DNA of 64,000 nucleotides from Clostridia bacterium (GCA_900769875.1 CAAGII010000069.1:21242-85241); one strand, 5' to 3'; counted from the stretch's first letter, positions 51,773-62,996 are shown. The notes: a model not told the origin generated them from the letters alone. Translations and numbers: made by a program.

Positions 51773-53752
51773 TCAGTTGCCTTCCCTGCCGGTAATGACC
51801 GCCTTGATGCGGCGCACACCGGCGGAGGAGGATTCCTCCTTCTGAATCTTGAAGCTGCCCAGATCGCCGGTTCTGTCGGCATGCGGGCCGCCGCAGATTT
51901 CAAAGGAATAATCGCCCATCTTATAGGTACGGACGCGCTCGCCGTACTTGCTTTCAAACAGGCCGATCGCGCCCTTTGTCTTGGCCTCGGGCACGGTCAT
52001 TTCCTCGCACACCACAGGCACGTCGGCGGCGATGGCAACGTTCACCAGCCGCTCGACCTCGGCAAGCTCCTCCTTGGTCATCTTGCGGCTGAAGCTGAAG
52101 TCGAAGCGCAGGCGCTCGGCGGTGATGTTGGAGCCCTTCTGCGCCACCTCGTCGCCCAGCACGGCGCGCAGCGCGGCGTGGAGCAGATGCGTGGCCGTGT
52201 GCAGGCGGGCCGTCTCGGTGCTGTGGTCGGCAAGGCCGCCCTTGAACTTCTGGTCGGCGCCCTGATGGCTCAGCTCCTGATGCTTGCGGAAGCGCTCGGC
52301 AAAATCGTTCTCATCCACGCTCAAACCCTTTTCGGCGGCCAGCTCGCGGGTCATCTCGATGGGGAAGCCGAAGGTATCGTACAGTTTGAAGGCGCTGCGG
52401 CCGTCCAGCATGTTCAGCGTCGCCATACGCTCGTCAAGCGCGGTCTTGAGCGCGGCGGCGTCGTCGGCCCGGGCAGCCTCGATGATGGGCAGCATGTCGG
52501 GCGAGGGGCGAAGCTTCTTGCTGTCCGCCAGCTCGCGCGCGCAGGCGACCTGATCGTCCGCGGCGAGGATGCTCTCCAGCAGGGTGCGGGTCGCGACGGC
52601 GTTATTGTACACCTTGTCAAATTCCTTTTCGCCCTGACGGAGCGTGCGGGTGAAGCGCTCCTCCTCCAGCCTGAGCTGCTCGAGCACGAAGGCGCTGTTG
52701 CGCTCCAGCTCCGGATAGGCGGCCTTGTACTGGTTGATGATGACCTGCGCGATTTCGCAGGTGAAGCCCTCGGTCAGCCCCAGCTGCATGCCGTAGCGCA
52801 CGGCGCGGCGGATGAGACGGCGCAGGATGTAGCCCTGATCGGTGTTGGAGGGGCTCACGCCGCGGTCGTCGCCCAGAATGAAGGTGGAGGTGCGCATGTG
52901 ATCCGCGATGATGCGGAAGGCGCGGGTCACCTCGGGGCTGCTGCCGTAGGTCTTGCCGGACAGCTCCGCGATTCTGCCCAGAATGTTCACGAACGCGTCC
53001 GTCTCATACACGGAGGACTTGCCGCCCAGCACGCACACGGTGCGCTCCAGACCCATGCCGGTATCCACGTTCTTCTTGGCAAGGGGCAGGAAGGTGCCGT
53101 CCGCCTGCTTGTTGTACTGCATGAACACGTCGTTCCAGATTTCAAGGTAGCGGCCGCAGCTGCAGGCGGGGGAGCAGTCGGGGCCGCAGGGCGGCTGATC
53201 CTTGATGATGAACATCTCGGTATCCGGGCCGCAGGGGCCGGTGATACCGGCAGGCCCCCACCAGTTGTTCTCCTTGGGCAGGTAGAAGATGTGATCCTCC
53301 GCCACGCCCATGGAGCGCCAGATGTCGTGGCTCTCCACATCGCGGGGGCAATCCTCGTCGCCCGCGAACACGGAGAAGGCGAGGCGATCCTTGTCCAGCC
53401 CCAGATACTCCGGGCTGGTCAGGAATTCCCAGGACTGGGCGATGGCCTGCTCCTTGAAATAATCGCCGAGGCTCCAGTTGCCCAGCATTTCAAAGAAGGT
53501 CAGATGACTGGCATCGCCCACATCGTCAATATCGCCGGTGCGGATGCACTTCTGCACGTCGGTCAGGCGGCTACCGGCGGGATGGGGCGTGCCCATCAGA
53601 TAGGGCACCAGCGGATGCATGCCGGCGGTGGTGAAAAGCACGGTGGGATCGTTTTCCGGAATGACGGAAGCCGACTGAATGCGATGATGTCCCTTGGACT
53701 CCATGAAGGACTGGAACATCTCGCGCAGCTCGGCGGATGAAATCTGCTTCAT
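51773..53752 (-). CDS. alaS: Alanyl-tRNA synthetase, short form lacking C-Ala domain
   Basis: 659 residues against about 870 usual. The catalytic core is present (FTTAGMHPLVPYLMG, DVQKCIRTGDIDDVG, THLTFFEMLGNWSLGDYFK-like SHLTFFEML, TDQGYILRRLIRRAVR). The editing domain has zinc ligands His518 and His522 (HTATH) plus Cys620 and His624, but reads CGGPH where the family has CGGTH. The protein stops right after SSSAGVRRIKAVIT, so the coiled coil and C-Ala domain are absent. Residues 189-199 form an extra CxxxCxxxCxC cluster before RYLEIWNDVFMQYN. AAGGGAG precedes ATG 53752. It may be the sole AlaRS or a paralogue. Confidence 0.9.
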   Translation of the reverse strand: MKQISSAELREMFQSFMESKGHHRIQSASVIPENDPTVLFTTAGMHPLVPYLMGTPHPAGSRLTDVQKCIRTGDIDDVGDASHLTFFEMLGNWSLGDYFKEQAIAQSWEFLTSPEYLGLDKDRLAFSVFAGDEDCPRDVESHDIWRSMGVAEDHIFYLPKENNWWGPAGITGPCGPDTEMFIIKDQPPCGPDCSPACSCGRYLEIWNDVFMQYNKQADGTFLPLAKKNVDTGMGLERTVCVLGGKSSVYETDAFVNILGRIAELSGKTYGSSPEVTRAFRIIADHMRTSTFILGDDRGVSPSNTDQGYILRRLIRRAVRYGMQLGLTEGFTCEIAQVIINQYKAAYPELERNSAFVLEQLRLEEERFTRTLRQGEKEFDKVYNNAVATRTLLESILAADDQVACARELADSKKLRPSPDMLPIIEAARADDAAALKTALDERMATLNMLDGRSAFKLYDTFGFPIEMTRELAAEKGLSVDENDFAERFRKHQELSHQGADQKFKGGLADHSTETARLHTATHLLHAALRAVLGDEVAQKGSNITAERLRFDFSFSRKMTKEELAEVERLVNVAIAADVPVVCEEMTVPEAKTKGAIGLFESKYGERVRTYKMGDYSFEICGGPHADRTGDLGSFKIQKEESSSAGVRRIKAVITGREGN

Positions 53753-53789
53753 AGCTCATTTCTCCCTTCGTGGTAGCTTACGATTTCCT

Positions 53790-53818
53790 ATTATAGCAGT
53801 TTGGCGGGGCTATTGCAA
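53790..53818 (-). promoter_or_regulatory. Promoter of the short alaS gene
   Basis: On the minus strand TTGCAA (53813-53818) and TATAAT (53790-53795) are 17 bp apart. The transcript leader would be only about 30 nt, leaving no room for a T-box. Confidence 0.8.
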
Positions 53819-54015
53819 CCATATTGTGCGCGATTTCCCGCGCTGCGCTCCGCAATCGGCGGCTGAAAAAATGAAAAAAATCTTGGGTTCATGCAGGAGT
53901 TTGCCCTTGCCGCGTTGAATCTATCAATCAAACAAAAAGGATGACGATGCGTTTTCATCCGAGTCATACAAGTGTTTTCGTGTACCCAATTTTGAAGCAT
54001 CGAAGGAGGTACCCC

Positions 54016-54768
54016 ATGAACCTGACGAATGTTGTTGCCCAGCGCGCTCACAAGACCATTTATCGCGATGGTAATCTGATGATTAAGGTGTTTGACGACA
54101 CCTATTCCAAGGCGGACGCGCTGCAGGAGGCCATGAACACCGCGCTGGTCGAGGAAACCGGGCTGAACATTCCGCGCCTCCACGGCGTGACGATGGTCGA
54201 CGGTAAGTGGGCCGTGATGAACGATTTCATCGAAGGCAAGACGCTGCAGCAGATGATTGACGACGACCCCGAGCATACCACCGAATACCTTGACCGCATG
54301 ATCGACCTGCAGATGGAAATGCTGAAAAAGACCTGCCCGCGTCTCCCCGACCTGACCGAAAAGATGCAGAAGCGCATCTCCGCCAGCGGGCTGGAGGCGA
54401 CCCAGCGCTACGATCTGCACACCCGCCTTGCCGCCATGCATGGCCACCACAAGCTGTGCCACGGCGATTTCAACCCCTCCAACATCGTCATCACCGAGGA
54501 TGGCGAGGCCTTTATCCTTGACTGGAACCATGCCACGCAGGGCAATGCCTCGGCTGACGTGGCGCGCAGCTATCTGCTGTTCTGGATTGACGGGCGTCCC
54601 GACCTTGCCGATCTGTATCTGGACATGTACTGCAAGAAGAGCGACACCGCCAAGCAGTATGTGCAGAAGTGGATTCCCATCGTCGCCGCCAGCCAGCTGG
54701 CCAGCACCAACAGCCCCGAGGTCAAGCAGCTGCTGCTCCGCTGGGCCGACGTGGTGGAATATGTGTAA
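54016..54768 (+). CDS. APH-like kinase (aminoglycoside/choline-kinase fold)
   Basis: 250 residues from ATG 54016, with AAGGAGG upstream; in-frame codons before it are unlikely to be translated. The Brenner motif HGDFNPSNIVI and the metal-binding ILDWNHATQGNASADVARSYLLF are typical of the phosphotransferase family. The N-terminal lobe (KTIYRDGNLMIKVFD, VMNDFIEGKTLQQMI) supplies the ATP-binding Lys. Substrate could be a small alcohol, amino sugar or antibiotic. Monocistronic, divergent from alaS, ended by a strong terminator. Confidence 0.85.
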   Translation: MNLTNVVAQRAHKTIYRDGNLMIKVFDDTYSKADALQEAMNTALVEETGLNIPRLHGVTMVDGKWAVMNDFIEGKTLQQMIDDDPEHTTEYLDRMIDLQMEMLKKTCPRLPDLTEKMQKRISASGLEATQRYDLHTRLAAMHGHHKLCHGDFNPSNIVITEDGEAFILDWNHATQGNASADVARSYLLFWIDGRPDLADLYLDMYCKKSDTAKQYVQKWIPIVAASQLASTNSPEVKQLLLRWADVVEYV

Positions 54769-54780
54769 TCGTTGATAGCC

Positions 54781-54826
54781 AAAGAGCGCCGCTGCGGTAG
54801 CGAACATGCTGCAGCGGCGCTCTTTT
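54781..54826. terminator. Bidirectional terminator
   Basis: AAAGAGCGCCGCTGC (54781-54795) pairs perfectly with 54811-54825, with T tracts on both strands, between convergent transcription units. Confidence 0.92.
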
Positions 54827-54844
54827 CTTTGTGTATGACCCTGC

Positions 54845-55272
54845 TCAGGGAGAGGCGTTCTGAAGGCACAGCATCGCCAGCAGCAGCGACAGCGCCAGAC
54901 AGACCGCGCCCGTCAGCAGCATGGCTGGCTTGACCGGCGATTTTCCCTCCGCCGCCTGATGTTCCTTCCGCTCCTGACAGTAGACGTAATAGGTTTTTCT
55001 CTCCTCCAAGCGGCCCTTGCGGGGCGAGAAGGTCCATACCAGCGTATGTAAAAGAAACTGGATGCCGTAGAAATTCCCGGCCTCCTGAATCAGCATCAGC
55101 ACGCCGCACCCGATATACAGCACGGCTACGGTAAAACAGCCGTCGCTCAGCGCCCTGATGAGCAGCGCTTCTCCGCCCTCGCCATGACCGCGCTCAAGGC
55201 TTACCACGCCGAGCATGATCGCTGCTGCCACGGCTATCACAATGGCATAGGTCGTCAGTCTTTTTTTCCACT

Positions 55273-55276
<4 letters not shown>
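54845..55276 (-). CDS. Small membrane protein (DUF3899-like)
   Basis: 143 residues. Three to four hydrophobic segments (about residues 7-25, 45-63 and 118-138) with a conserved-looking cytoplasmic patch GIQFLLHTLVWTFSPRKGRLEERKTYYVYCQERKEH. This resembles the small DUF3899-type proteins found in Opp loci, but I hold that name loosely. ATGA overlap with the oppF stop shows it belongs to the peptide-transport operon as its last gene. Function unknown. Confidence 0.75.
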
Positions 55277-56482
<1,206 letters not shown>

Positions 56483-56496
<14 letters not shown>

Positions 56497-58144
56497 AGCC
56501 CCAATCCTCCATTTCTTTCATTGCCCTGATGCGGTCGGTCAGAGCCTTGGGCGGTTCGATCCCCGGCGCGTCGGGATGGAGCAGCCATGTGGCGGCGTAG
56601 TGGGTATCCGACACGCGGAAGAAGGGCGGCTCCCGCTTGAAGTCGATCTTCATGGCGTATTTGTTCCGCTCCGCGAAGGCGTCTCCCTTGGGAGGATAGA
56701 TCATGTTGGGCGGCGTGCCGGGGATGGCCTCCAGCTTGTCCTTCGTGTCGAGGGAGGGCATGGAGGACAGAAGCGCCCATGTGTAGGGATGCCTGGGATC
56801 AAAGAAGATGTCGTCGGTGGTGCCGTATTCCACAATCTTGCCCGCGTACATCACCGCGACCCGGTCCGCCACGTTGGCGACCACGCCCAGATCGTGGGTG
56901 ATGAAGAGCACGGAGAGATTCCGCTTCTTCTTGATGTCGTTGATCAGCTCCAGAATCTGAGCCTGAATGGTCACGTCCAGCGCGGTGGTCGGCTCGTCGC
57001 ACAGGAGGATTTCCGGGTTCGCGGCGATGGCGATGGCAATGACGATTCTCTGCCGCATGCCGCCGGAGAACTCGTGCGGATATTGCTTGAAGCGGCGCTC
57101 CGGCTCCTTGATGCCCACGTCCTTCATGATCTGGATGGCGCTGTCGTAGGCCTCCTTTTTGGTGATGCGCCGCTCGGCCTCCTGCCTTTTTTTCTGCAGG
57201 TGGAGGAGCATTTCCTCTGCCAGCGCGCGCTCGTCCCGGACGCTGGTATCTTGAAGCTCCGCGCGGTAGCTGTCCATCAGATCGGTCAGGACCTTGCGGA
57301 TATTCTGCCGTGTCAGCGTCAGGTCGACAAGATTGGCGGGCACGACCTTGCCGGCGCTTTTCTTCCGGCTGCGGGCCCGGGTTTCGCGCGCGTACCGCCT
57401 TTCCTCGCGGGGATTGTTTTTCAGCCCCAGAAAATAGCGGCTCAGATGCATGTCCATGGAGGTGCGGAAGGTGCAGGCGCTGCTGTTTTTCCGCAGTGCG
57501 AGCGGGTCGATGGAGGCGCGCACCATGTTCGCAATGTGTCTGGCGGCGCTTCGGACGGCCTTTTCGTCCAGCTGCGGCGCATCAAACACGGGCAGCGCCT
57601 GCGCAAGCGCGTCCACCACCTGCTGCTTGGCCTCGCGGCTGCGCTCACAGGAGTAGCGGAGCGCCCGGACGATGTTGTCGGCGCTCAGCTCGCTGCCTGA
57701 GCAGCCCGCCTTCTTCATGCAGGAGCGCAGTGCCTTCTCCAGCGCCCTGACCTCAGTGCGCGCGTTTTTCCTGCGGGTTTTGTTGTTGAGCAGCGTGGCC
57801 TGCGTCATCTGCTTGCCGACCTTCATGATCGGGTCAAGGGACGACAGCGGGTCCTGAAAGACCATGGTCAGATCGCTGCCGCGAATTTTGTTGAAATCCG
57901 CCTCCGAGTATTTCAGCAGATCCTCGCCCTGATAGATGATCTCGCCGCCCTCGACGATGGTGTTGGCGGCGTTGATGCCGATGATGGACTTGGCCGTGAC
58001 GGACTTGCCCGAGCCGGATTCACCCACGATGGCAAGGGTTTCTCCCTTGTACAGATCAAAGCTGATGCCGCGCACAGCCTTGACATTGCCGCTCGCTGTA
58101 TGGAAGGATAGACGGAGATCCTTCACCTCAAGTGCCTTTTCCAT
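56483..58144 (-). CDS. oppD: Oligopeptide ABC transporter ATPase OppD with about 200-residue insertion
   Basis: 553 residues against about 330-350 usual. Walker A GESGSGKS (41-48), Q-loop MVFQDP (94-99), signature FSGGMRQR (359-366), Walker B EILLCDEPTTALD, and the OppD-type ending HPYTWALLSSMPSLD with GTPPNMIYPPKGDAFAERNKYAM. Residues about 121-330, within the helical subdomain, are an insertion rich in Lys, Arg, Ala and Glu (RTEVRALEKALRSCMKK, REERRYARETRARSRKK, MLLHLQKKRQEAERRI). The core motifs are intact, so ATPase activity is expected. The insertion faces away from the ATP site and might contact OppC or OppF. Follows oppC by 11 nt. Confidence 0.92.
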
Positions 58145-58155
58145 GATTGCCTCCT

Positions 58156-59628
58156 TTACTCATCCGCACCGCGCAGGGAGGGATTGAACGCGTCTCTCAG
58201 TCCGTTGCCGAGAATGTTGAAGCAAATCAGCAACAGCGCCAGAAACAGCGCCGGGAAAAAGACGCAGTGGGGATAGGTGGAAAGCGTCTGCTGACCGTTC
58301 TGCAGCATGGAGCCAAGGCTGGTGACCGTCTTGGAATTGAGGTTGACAATGCCAAGGTAGGAGTAGATAGCCTCGGAGAAAATCGTGTAGGGAATGGACA
58401 GGATGCAGGCGGTGATGATGAAGCCGGAGGCGTTGGGCAGAATGTGCTTGAAGATCAGGCGGCTGTCCCTGGCGCCCAGCGTCCTGGCCGCCATAACGTA
58501 CTCCTGCCCCTTGAAGCGGTAGAACTGGGCGCGCACCGTGGACGAGGTGCCGATCCACCCGAAGAAGACGAAGCAGAAGAACATGGCGAACATGGAGCCC
58601 ATCTTCCGGGCGAAATAAATCTGGAACAGGGTCATGAACACGAGACTGGGAATCTCGTAGAGAATGTCCTTGATCCGCTCCATCACAAGGTCGAACGCGC
58701 CGCCGTAATAGCCCTCCAGCGCGCCGACGATGATGCCAAGAATCAGGTTGATGACAGCCGCCAGCACGGAAACCGTCAGCGAGAGCCTCGCGCCGGAAGC
58801 AAGTCGCACGCAGATGTCGTAGCCGTATTCATCCGCGCCGAAGAGGAAGCAGGCCTCCTTGCCGTTCTGATACTGATACCAGCTGGAATAGAGCGTGCGG
58901 ATCTGGTAGGAGCTGCCGTTCATCTTGCTGACATAGTAGGCGTAGCCGTCGGGCGAGGAAGCGTCCTTCAGGAAAATGTTCTGCAATTCGCCGTTTGCGT
59001 CACGCTCGGCCACGCCCTTGGCATTGGTCAGAAACCACGCGTTGGGATTGGACTTGTAGTTGGCGCACTTGATCTTCTTTTCGTTGATGACCGGATAGAG
59101 CAGCTGGATACCGGTTTCCTCCTGATAGGCCAGCGCGTCCTGCAGCTCCTTCTCCGTCAGGTTGACGAGCACATAGCCCACCCGCGCGTAGGAATCCACA
59201 GACAGGTTGTACACGGTCTGCACACGGTTGGCCACGTTCTTCTCCTCGGTGCCGTAGAGCTTCGCGATGGCGCCGGGAATGGCGGAATAGTAGTCGTAGG
59301 TCTGCTGGTTGACCTGCTTTGTGGAGCAGCCGTTCCAGAAGCCCAGATCGAACCGGGTGCTGAGCTTGGGCAGCGCATAAGCGTAGTAGCCGTCCTTCTC
59401 AGACACCTCATAGGCGGACACAAAGGGAGTGACCACCGCAAAGACAACCATGCACATCAGGATGCAGAAGCATACCACGGAGCCGCCGTTGCGGCAGAAG
59501 CGGCGCAGCGCGTCCCTGAGAAAGCCGACGGGTTTGGTTTCCAGCTCCTTGTCATGGAGCTGCTCGTTCATCTGGACGAATTCAAAATCCGAGGGATCCA
59601 CCGGCTCCAAGGTCTGATTACAGCTCAT
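58156..59628 (-). CDS. oppC: Oligopeptide ABC transporter permease OppC with enlarged extracellular loop
   Basis: 490 residues against about 300 usual. TM1 is at about residues 49-70. A large extracytoplasmic segment (about 72-262) follows before the normal landmark FGADEYGYDICVRLASGARLSL. The remaining five membrane segments and the EAA loop (EYVMAARTLGARDSRLIFKHILPN) are standard. The loop has Tyr/Asn-rich stretches and two Cys. It may help capture or gate peptides delivered by OppA. The start overlaps oppB by 11 nt. Confidence 0.92.
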   Translation of the reverse strand: MSCNQTLEPVDPSDFEFVQMNEQLHDKELETKPVGFLRDALRRFCRNGGSVVCFCILMCMVVFAVVTPFVSAYEVSEKDGYYAYALPKLSTRFDLGFWNGCSTKQVNQQTYDYYSAIPGAIAKLYGTEEKNVANRVQTVYNLSVDSYARVGYVLVNLTEKELQDALAYQEETGIQLLYPVINEKKIKCANYKSNPNAWFLTNAKGVAERDANGELQNIFLKDASSPDGYAYYVSKMNGSSYQIRTLYSSWYQYQNGKEACFLFGADEYGYDICVRLASGARLSLTVSVLAAVINLILGIIVGALEGYYGGAFDLVMERIKDILYEIPSLVFMTLFQIYFARKMGSMFAMFFCFVFFGWIGTSSTVRAQFYRFKGQEYVMAARTLGARDSRLIFKHILPNASGFIITACILSIPYTIFSEAIYSYLGIVNLNSKTVTSLGSMLQNGQQTLSTYPHCVFFPALFLALLLICFNILGNGLRDAFNPSLRGADE

Positions 59629-60586
59629 TGGTTTTGTTCCCTCCCATCCGGATTCTGGGGTCGATCAGCCCGTAGCTGAGGTCGAACAGGATGCCCGCGG
59701 CAAGGCCGATGACCACATAGAACATGCTGATGGCCAGAAAGACGCTGTAGTCTCTCATGTTGATGGAGGCCAGATAGGTTTTGCCGATGCCGGGCACGGC
59801 GAAAATCTGCTCGATAATCAGCGAGCCGGAAATGACATAGATCACCTGGGACAGAAGGGACGGCAGAAGGGGCACCAGCGAATTGCGGAAGGCGTGGTGG
59901 ATGGTCGCCTGCGCGCGGGTGAGCCCCTTGGTTCTTGCCAGCAGCATGTAGTCGGCGGTGAGCGTTTCGGTCAGCTCGGCGCGGATCATGCGCATGTTGC
60001 CGGCGATATTGCCAAAGGACAGTGCCAGCACCGGCATGATGACCGAATGCAGCATCGGCCATGAGAAATAGTCGGTGCCGCTGTCCATCACCAGCGGGCA
60101 CCATCCCAGACGGAAGCCCACCACATACTGCAGAAGCACCGCGTACACAAAGGACGGGATGGAGATGAAGATCATGATGAACACGTTGATGGCCTGATCC
60201 TGCCATTTGTTCTTGAACACGGCTGCGATCACGCCAAAGAGCACGCCGAGAGGAACGGAGACGATCAGCGACAGGACATTGATATAGAGCGTTGCCGGAA
60301 TCTTGCTGGCAAGATACTCCTCCACCGGCTCAAGGAAGGTGCCCACCGTGGTGCAGAAGCCCCAGTTGAAGCTGGTAAACAGGTTTTTGAGGAAGATGCC
60401 GTACTGCACCACGATGGGGTCATAGTAGCCCCAAGCCCTGCGCATATCCTCCAGCTGCCTGGCGTAGCCGCCTGTGACAGCCACCACCGGGTTGGGCAGC
60501 ATACGAATCAGCACGAACAGCATCGTCATGATGATGAACAGACTCACGATGAACAGGCCGATTCGTTTGCATAGGTACTTGAACAT
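59618..60586 (-). CDS. oppB: Oligopeptide ABC transporter permease OppB
   Basis: 322 residues, normal length. TM1 is at the N-terminus (LFIVSLFIIMTMLFVLIRMLP). The EAA loop is DYMLLARTKGLTRAQATIHHAFRNSLVPLL. Signature features are SGSLIIEQIFAVPGIGKTYLASI and the C-terminal LSYGLIDPRIRMG. It pairs with OppC to form the peptide channel. Preceded by a 15-bp hairpin after oppA that may set the mRNA ratio. Confidence 0.95.
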   Translation of the reverse strand: MFKYLCKRIGLFIVSLFIIMTMLFVLIRMLPNPVVAVTGGYARQLEDMRRAWGYYDPIVVQYGIFLKNLFTSFNWGFCTTVGTFLEPVEEYLASKIPATLYINVLSLIVSVPLGVLFGVIAAVFKNKWQDQAINVFIMIFISIPSFVYAVLLQYVVGFRLGWCPLVMDSGTDYFSWPMLHSVIMPVLALSFGNIAGNMRMIRAELTETLTADYMLLARTKGLTRAQATIHHAFRNSLVPLLPSLLSQVIYVISGSLIIEQIFAVPGIGKTYLASINMRDYSVFLAISMFYVVIGLAAGILFDLSYGLIDPRIRMGGNKTNEL

Positions 60587-60612
60587 CTGCTTTGCTCCTT
60601 GCTCTCGGATAT

Positions 60613-60652
60613 GCTTTCAGGAAGGATCGCCCCAGCCATCCTTCCTGAAAGC
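60613..60652 (-). repeat. 15-bp perfect stem between oppA and oppB
   Basis: GCTTTCAGGAAGGAT (60613-60627) pairs perfectly with 60638-60652 around a 10-nt loop. No U-tract follows, so an RNA-stabilising or processing stem, or weak attenuator, is more likely than a full terminator. Confidence 0.8.
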
Positions 60653-60683
60653 GTTCATTGGTATGGATTCAAATGCCAGAGGC

Positions 60684-62996
60684 TCAGTAGCTGAGCTGGT
60701 TGTTGGCCGATGCGCAGTACGCGTCCCACTGCGCGTCGTCCATGGTGTAGGTCAGGAACTGGATGCCGCCGCGGCCTACGATGGAATTAATGTAGTCCTC
60801 GCTGCCGTACACGATTCTGTGCGAGGCAAGCGCGGCGCCGCAGGAGGAGAAGATGGGAATCATGTGGTAGTTGAGCAGCAGCCCCTTTTCCATGCCGGCA
60901 AGAATTTCATTGCGCACATCCAGCCCGGCGATGGCGTAGGCGCCGTTGTACAGCTCGTTGTACCAGTCGTAGTAGCTCATGGTGACGTCCGTGCCCTGCA
61001 CGGAGATGGTCAGGCTCTGGTAGGGATCAAAGCCGTACTCCATGATGTAGTCCGGATCGGTCCAGCAGATCATCATGCTGTAGGGATCCATTTCCGCGCC
61101 GCCCCATGCGCCGTTGATCATGTCGTCCTGACCGCTCTTCATGGTGGTGTAGTAGTCCTGATCTTCCACCAGACGGAAGCGGATCCGGCCCTCCAGCGAG
61201 GTGCCCTGCGCGGCGGCGAGCATGGCGTCCTCCATGTAGTCCACCATCTTCTGGTTGGCGGAGTCTGTGCTGTACACATGGTATTCGATTTCCACGATAT
61301 CCGTACCGGAAATGTTGCCGTCGGCCAGGCACTGATCGTAGGCGGCCTGCAGCAGGCGCGTGGCCTCGTCGCGGTTGTAGCCGGTCAGATCATCCACGCT
61401 GCTCACGCCGTAGACCTCGCACAGAGCCTGCTGAGCGTATGCGCTGTCGCGGTAGGCAAGACCGGACACGGGATCGCAGACGTACACATCGTTGAGCAGG
61501 CCGAACGCCGGGTCGGAGCAGGCAGTGCAGCTCATCACATAATCCGTGCGATCGAAGGAGAGCGACATGGCCTTGCGGAAGTCGATGTAGGTCAGGATGG
61601 TCTTGTTGACGCCCTCCTGCTCTCTGCTGCGGAGGATGTCAAAGTCGGTGTTGAGCGCCAGATAGTAGGTGTTGCTGGTGGGGGTGTAGTAAACATAGTC
61701 GCTGGTGCCGTACTTTTCCATATCGTCCGCGGCAAGGCCGACGGCGTCCAGCTTGCCCTGCAGGAACATGGACAGCTGGGTGGTATGCTCGTCGATCTGC
61801 GACAGCACGATGCCCGTGGTCTGATACATGCCCTCGTAGCGAGCGTCGCTGTAGCCGAACCAGCGCTCGTTGCGCTCAAAGACGATCTGCTTGGATTCCT
61901 GATAGCTGGTGAGCTTGTAGGGGCCATAGGAGCTGAACCTGTCCACGCCCGTGCCGTAGGCGGATTTGATGATGCCGCCCGCCTCGGTCTTGTTGGCCTC
62001 GTAGAGATCCTCCTTGACCAGCAGGAGGTTGTCCACGTTCATCTCAAAGTCAAACAGCGTGCTGGGGTTCTTCAGCACAAGGGTGAAGGTGTAGGTGTCG
62101 TCCTGCACGAAGCCCACCTGATCCCAGGAAGTCGGCTCCATCACGCCGTTTTCACAGTAGATGTAGTTGACCAGGTCCTCTGCGCTCTCGTTGCCCCACG
62201 CGTCGCTTGCCGTGACGGAGCGCAGCGCCTCGAAGGTTTCGTCGTTCAGCGCGATGTAGCCCTCCGCGTCGCACAGCGCGTCCAGCGCGTAGTAGGTTTC
62301 GGGCGTCATGTATCCGCCGTAATCCTGCAGGGTGTATCCGCCCAGCCAGTCAAGCGCCTTTTTCCAGCCGATGCAGGCCTTGCCGCTCGCCGCATCGGCG
62401 TACTGCCCGTCCTCACCGGCGGTCAGGTCGGCGGTGGCGAGGCCCATCTCGGCGGCGAGGGTCAGCTTCACGCCGCCCACCTTGTCGCTGTTGTAGTAAT
62501 CCTCCGCGTTGGCCAGCGCCGTGCCGCCCTGATAGAACAGGGACGCGCGGTAGTTCTTCATGTCGGGGCTGAGGAACTGGCGCAGCGTGTAGCCCACGTC
62601 CGCCGCGGTGATGGGCGTGCCATCCTCCCACACGGCGTTCTCACGCATCTTCACCTGCCAGGCATAGCCCTCGGTCGCGCCCTCCGGCACGCCGTAGGTG
62701 GCATTGCCCGCGTAGGCGGCGGTCACGTCCACAGGGAATTCCGCGGCCAGCTCGGGCACGATGTCATAGCCGTCCTTCGTTTCGTTCATCCAGAAGCCGT
62801 AGAAGGGCGTGACGGTGTAGCCCAGCAGGTCATACTCCGAGGAAATCTCCCAGTCCGTGGGCGACCATGTGGAAACGCTGGAGTAGGTGCCGTGGTAGGT
62901 GTAGGTCTCGCCTTGCGCGAACGCAGCTCCGCCGGAAGTGAACAACGTTAGGAGCAGGGTGCATGCAAGCAGCATCGAGAGCAGTTTTCTGTTCAA
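60684..62996 (-). CDS. oppA: Oligopeptide-binding protein OppA
   Basis: 770 residues against about 540-600 usual. The start is a TTG at 62996, eight nucleotides after AAGGAGG. Signal peptide MNRKLLSMLLACTLLLTLFT with cleavage near AFAQG; no lipobox Cys at the site, as for the sugar-binding protein at 14389. SBP_bac_5 features: VKMRENAVWEDGTPITAADVGYTLRQFL, FSSYGPYKLTSYQ, VFERNERWFGY and FRKAMSLSFDRTDYV. It captures extracellular peptides and delivers them to OppBC. Extra length is spread through the middle. Hairpins flank the gene on both sides, consistent with separate mRNA control. Confidence 0.93.
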   Translation of the reverse strand: MNRKLLSMLLACTLLLTLFTSGGAAFAQGETYTYHGTYSSVSTWSPTDWEISSEYDLLGYTVTPFYGFWMNETKDGYDIVPELAAEFPVDVTAAYAGNATYGVPEGATEGYAWQVKMRENAVWEDGTPITAADVGYTLRQFLSPDMKNYRASLFYQGGTALANAEDYYNSDKVGGVKLTLAAEMGLATADLTAGEDGQYADAASGKACIGWKKALDWLGGYTLQDYGGYMTPETYYALDALCDAEGYIALNDETFEALRSVTASDAWGNESAEDLVNYIYCENGVMEPTSWDQVGFVQDDTYTFTLVLKNPSTLFDFEMNVDNLLLVKEDLYEANKTEAGGIIKSAYGTGVDRFSSYGPYKLTSYQESKQIVFERNERWFGYSDARYEGMYQTTGIVLSQIDEHTTQLSMFLQGKLDAVGLAADDMEKYGTSDYVYYTPTSNTYYLALNTDFDILRSREQEGVNKTILTYIDFRKAMSLSFDRTDYVMSCTACSDPAFGLLNDVYVCDPVSGLAYRDSAYAQQALCEVYGVSSVDDLTGYNRDEATRLLQAAYDQCLADGNISGTDIVEIEYHVYSTDSANQKMVDYMEDAMLAAAQGTSLEGRIRFRLVEDQDYYTTMKSGQDDMINGAWGGAEMDPYSMMICWTDPDYIMEYGFDPYQSLTISVQGTDVTMSYYDWYNELYNGAYAIAGLDVRNEILAGMEKGLLLNYHMIPIFSSCGAALASHRIVYGSEDYINSIVGRGGIQFLTYTMDDAQWDAYCASANNQLSY

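Noticed and set aside
53753..54015. T-box leader of the alaS gene
   Set aside because: The promoter lies about 40 bp before the start, leaving no space, and no T-box sequence or specifier stem is visible.
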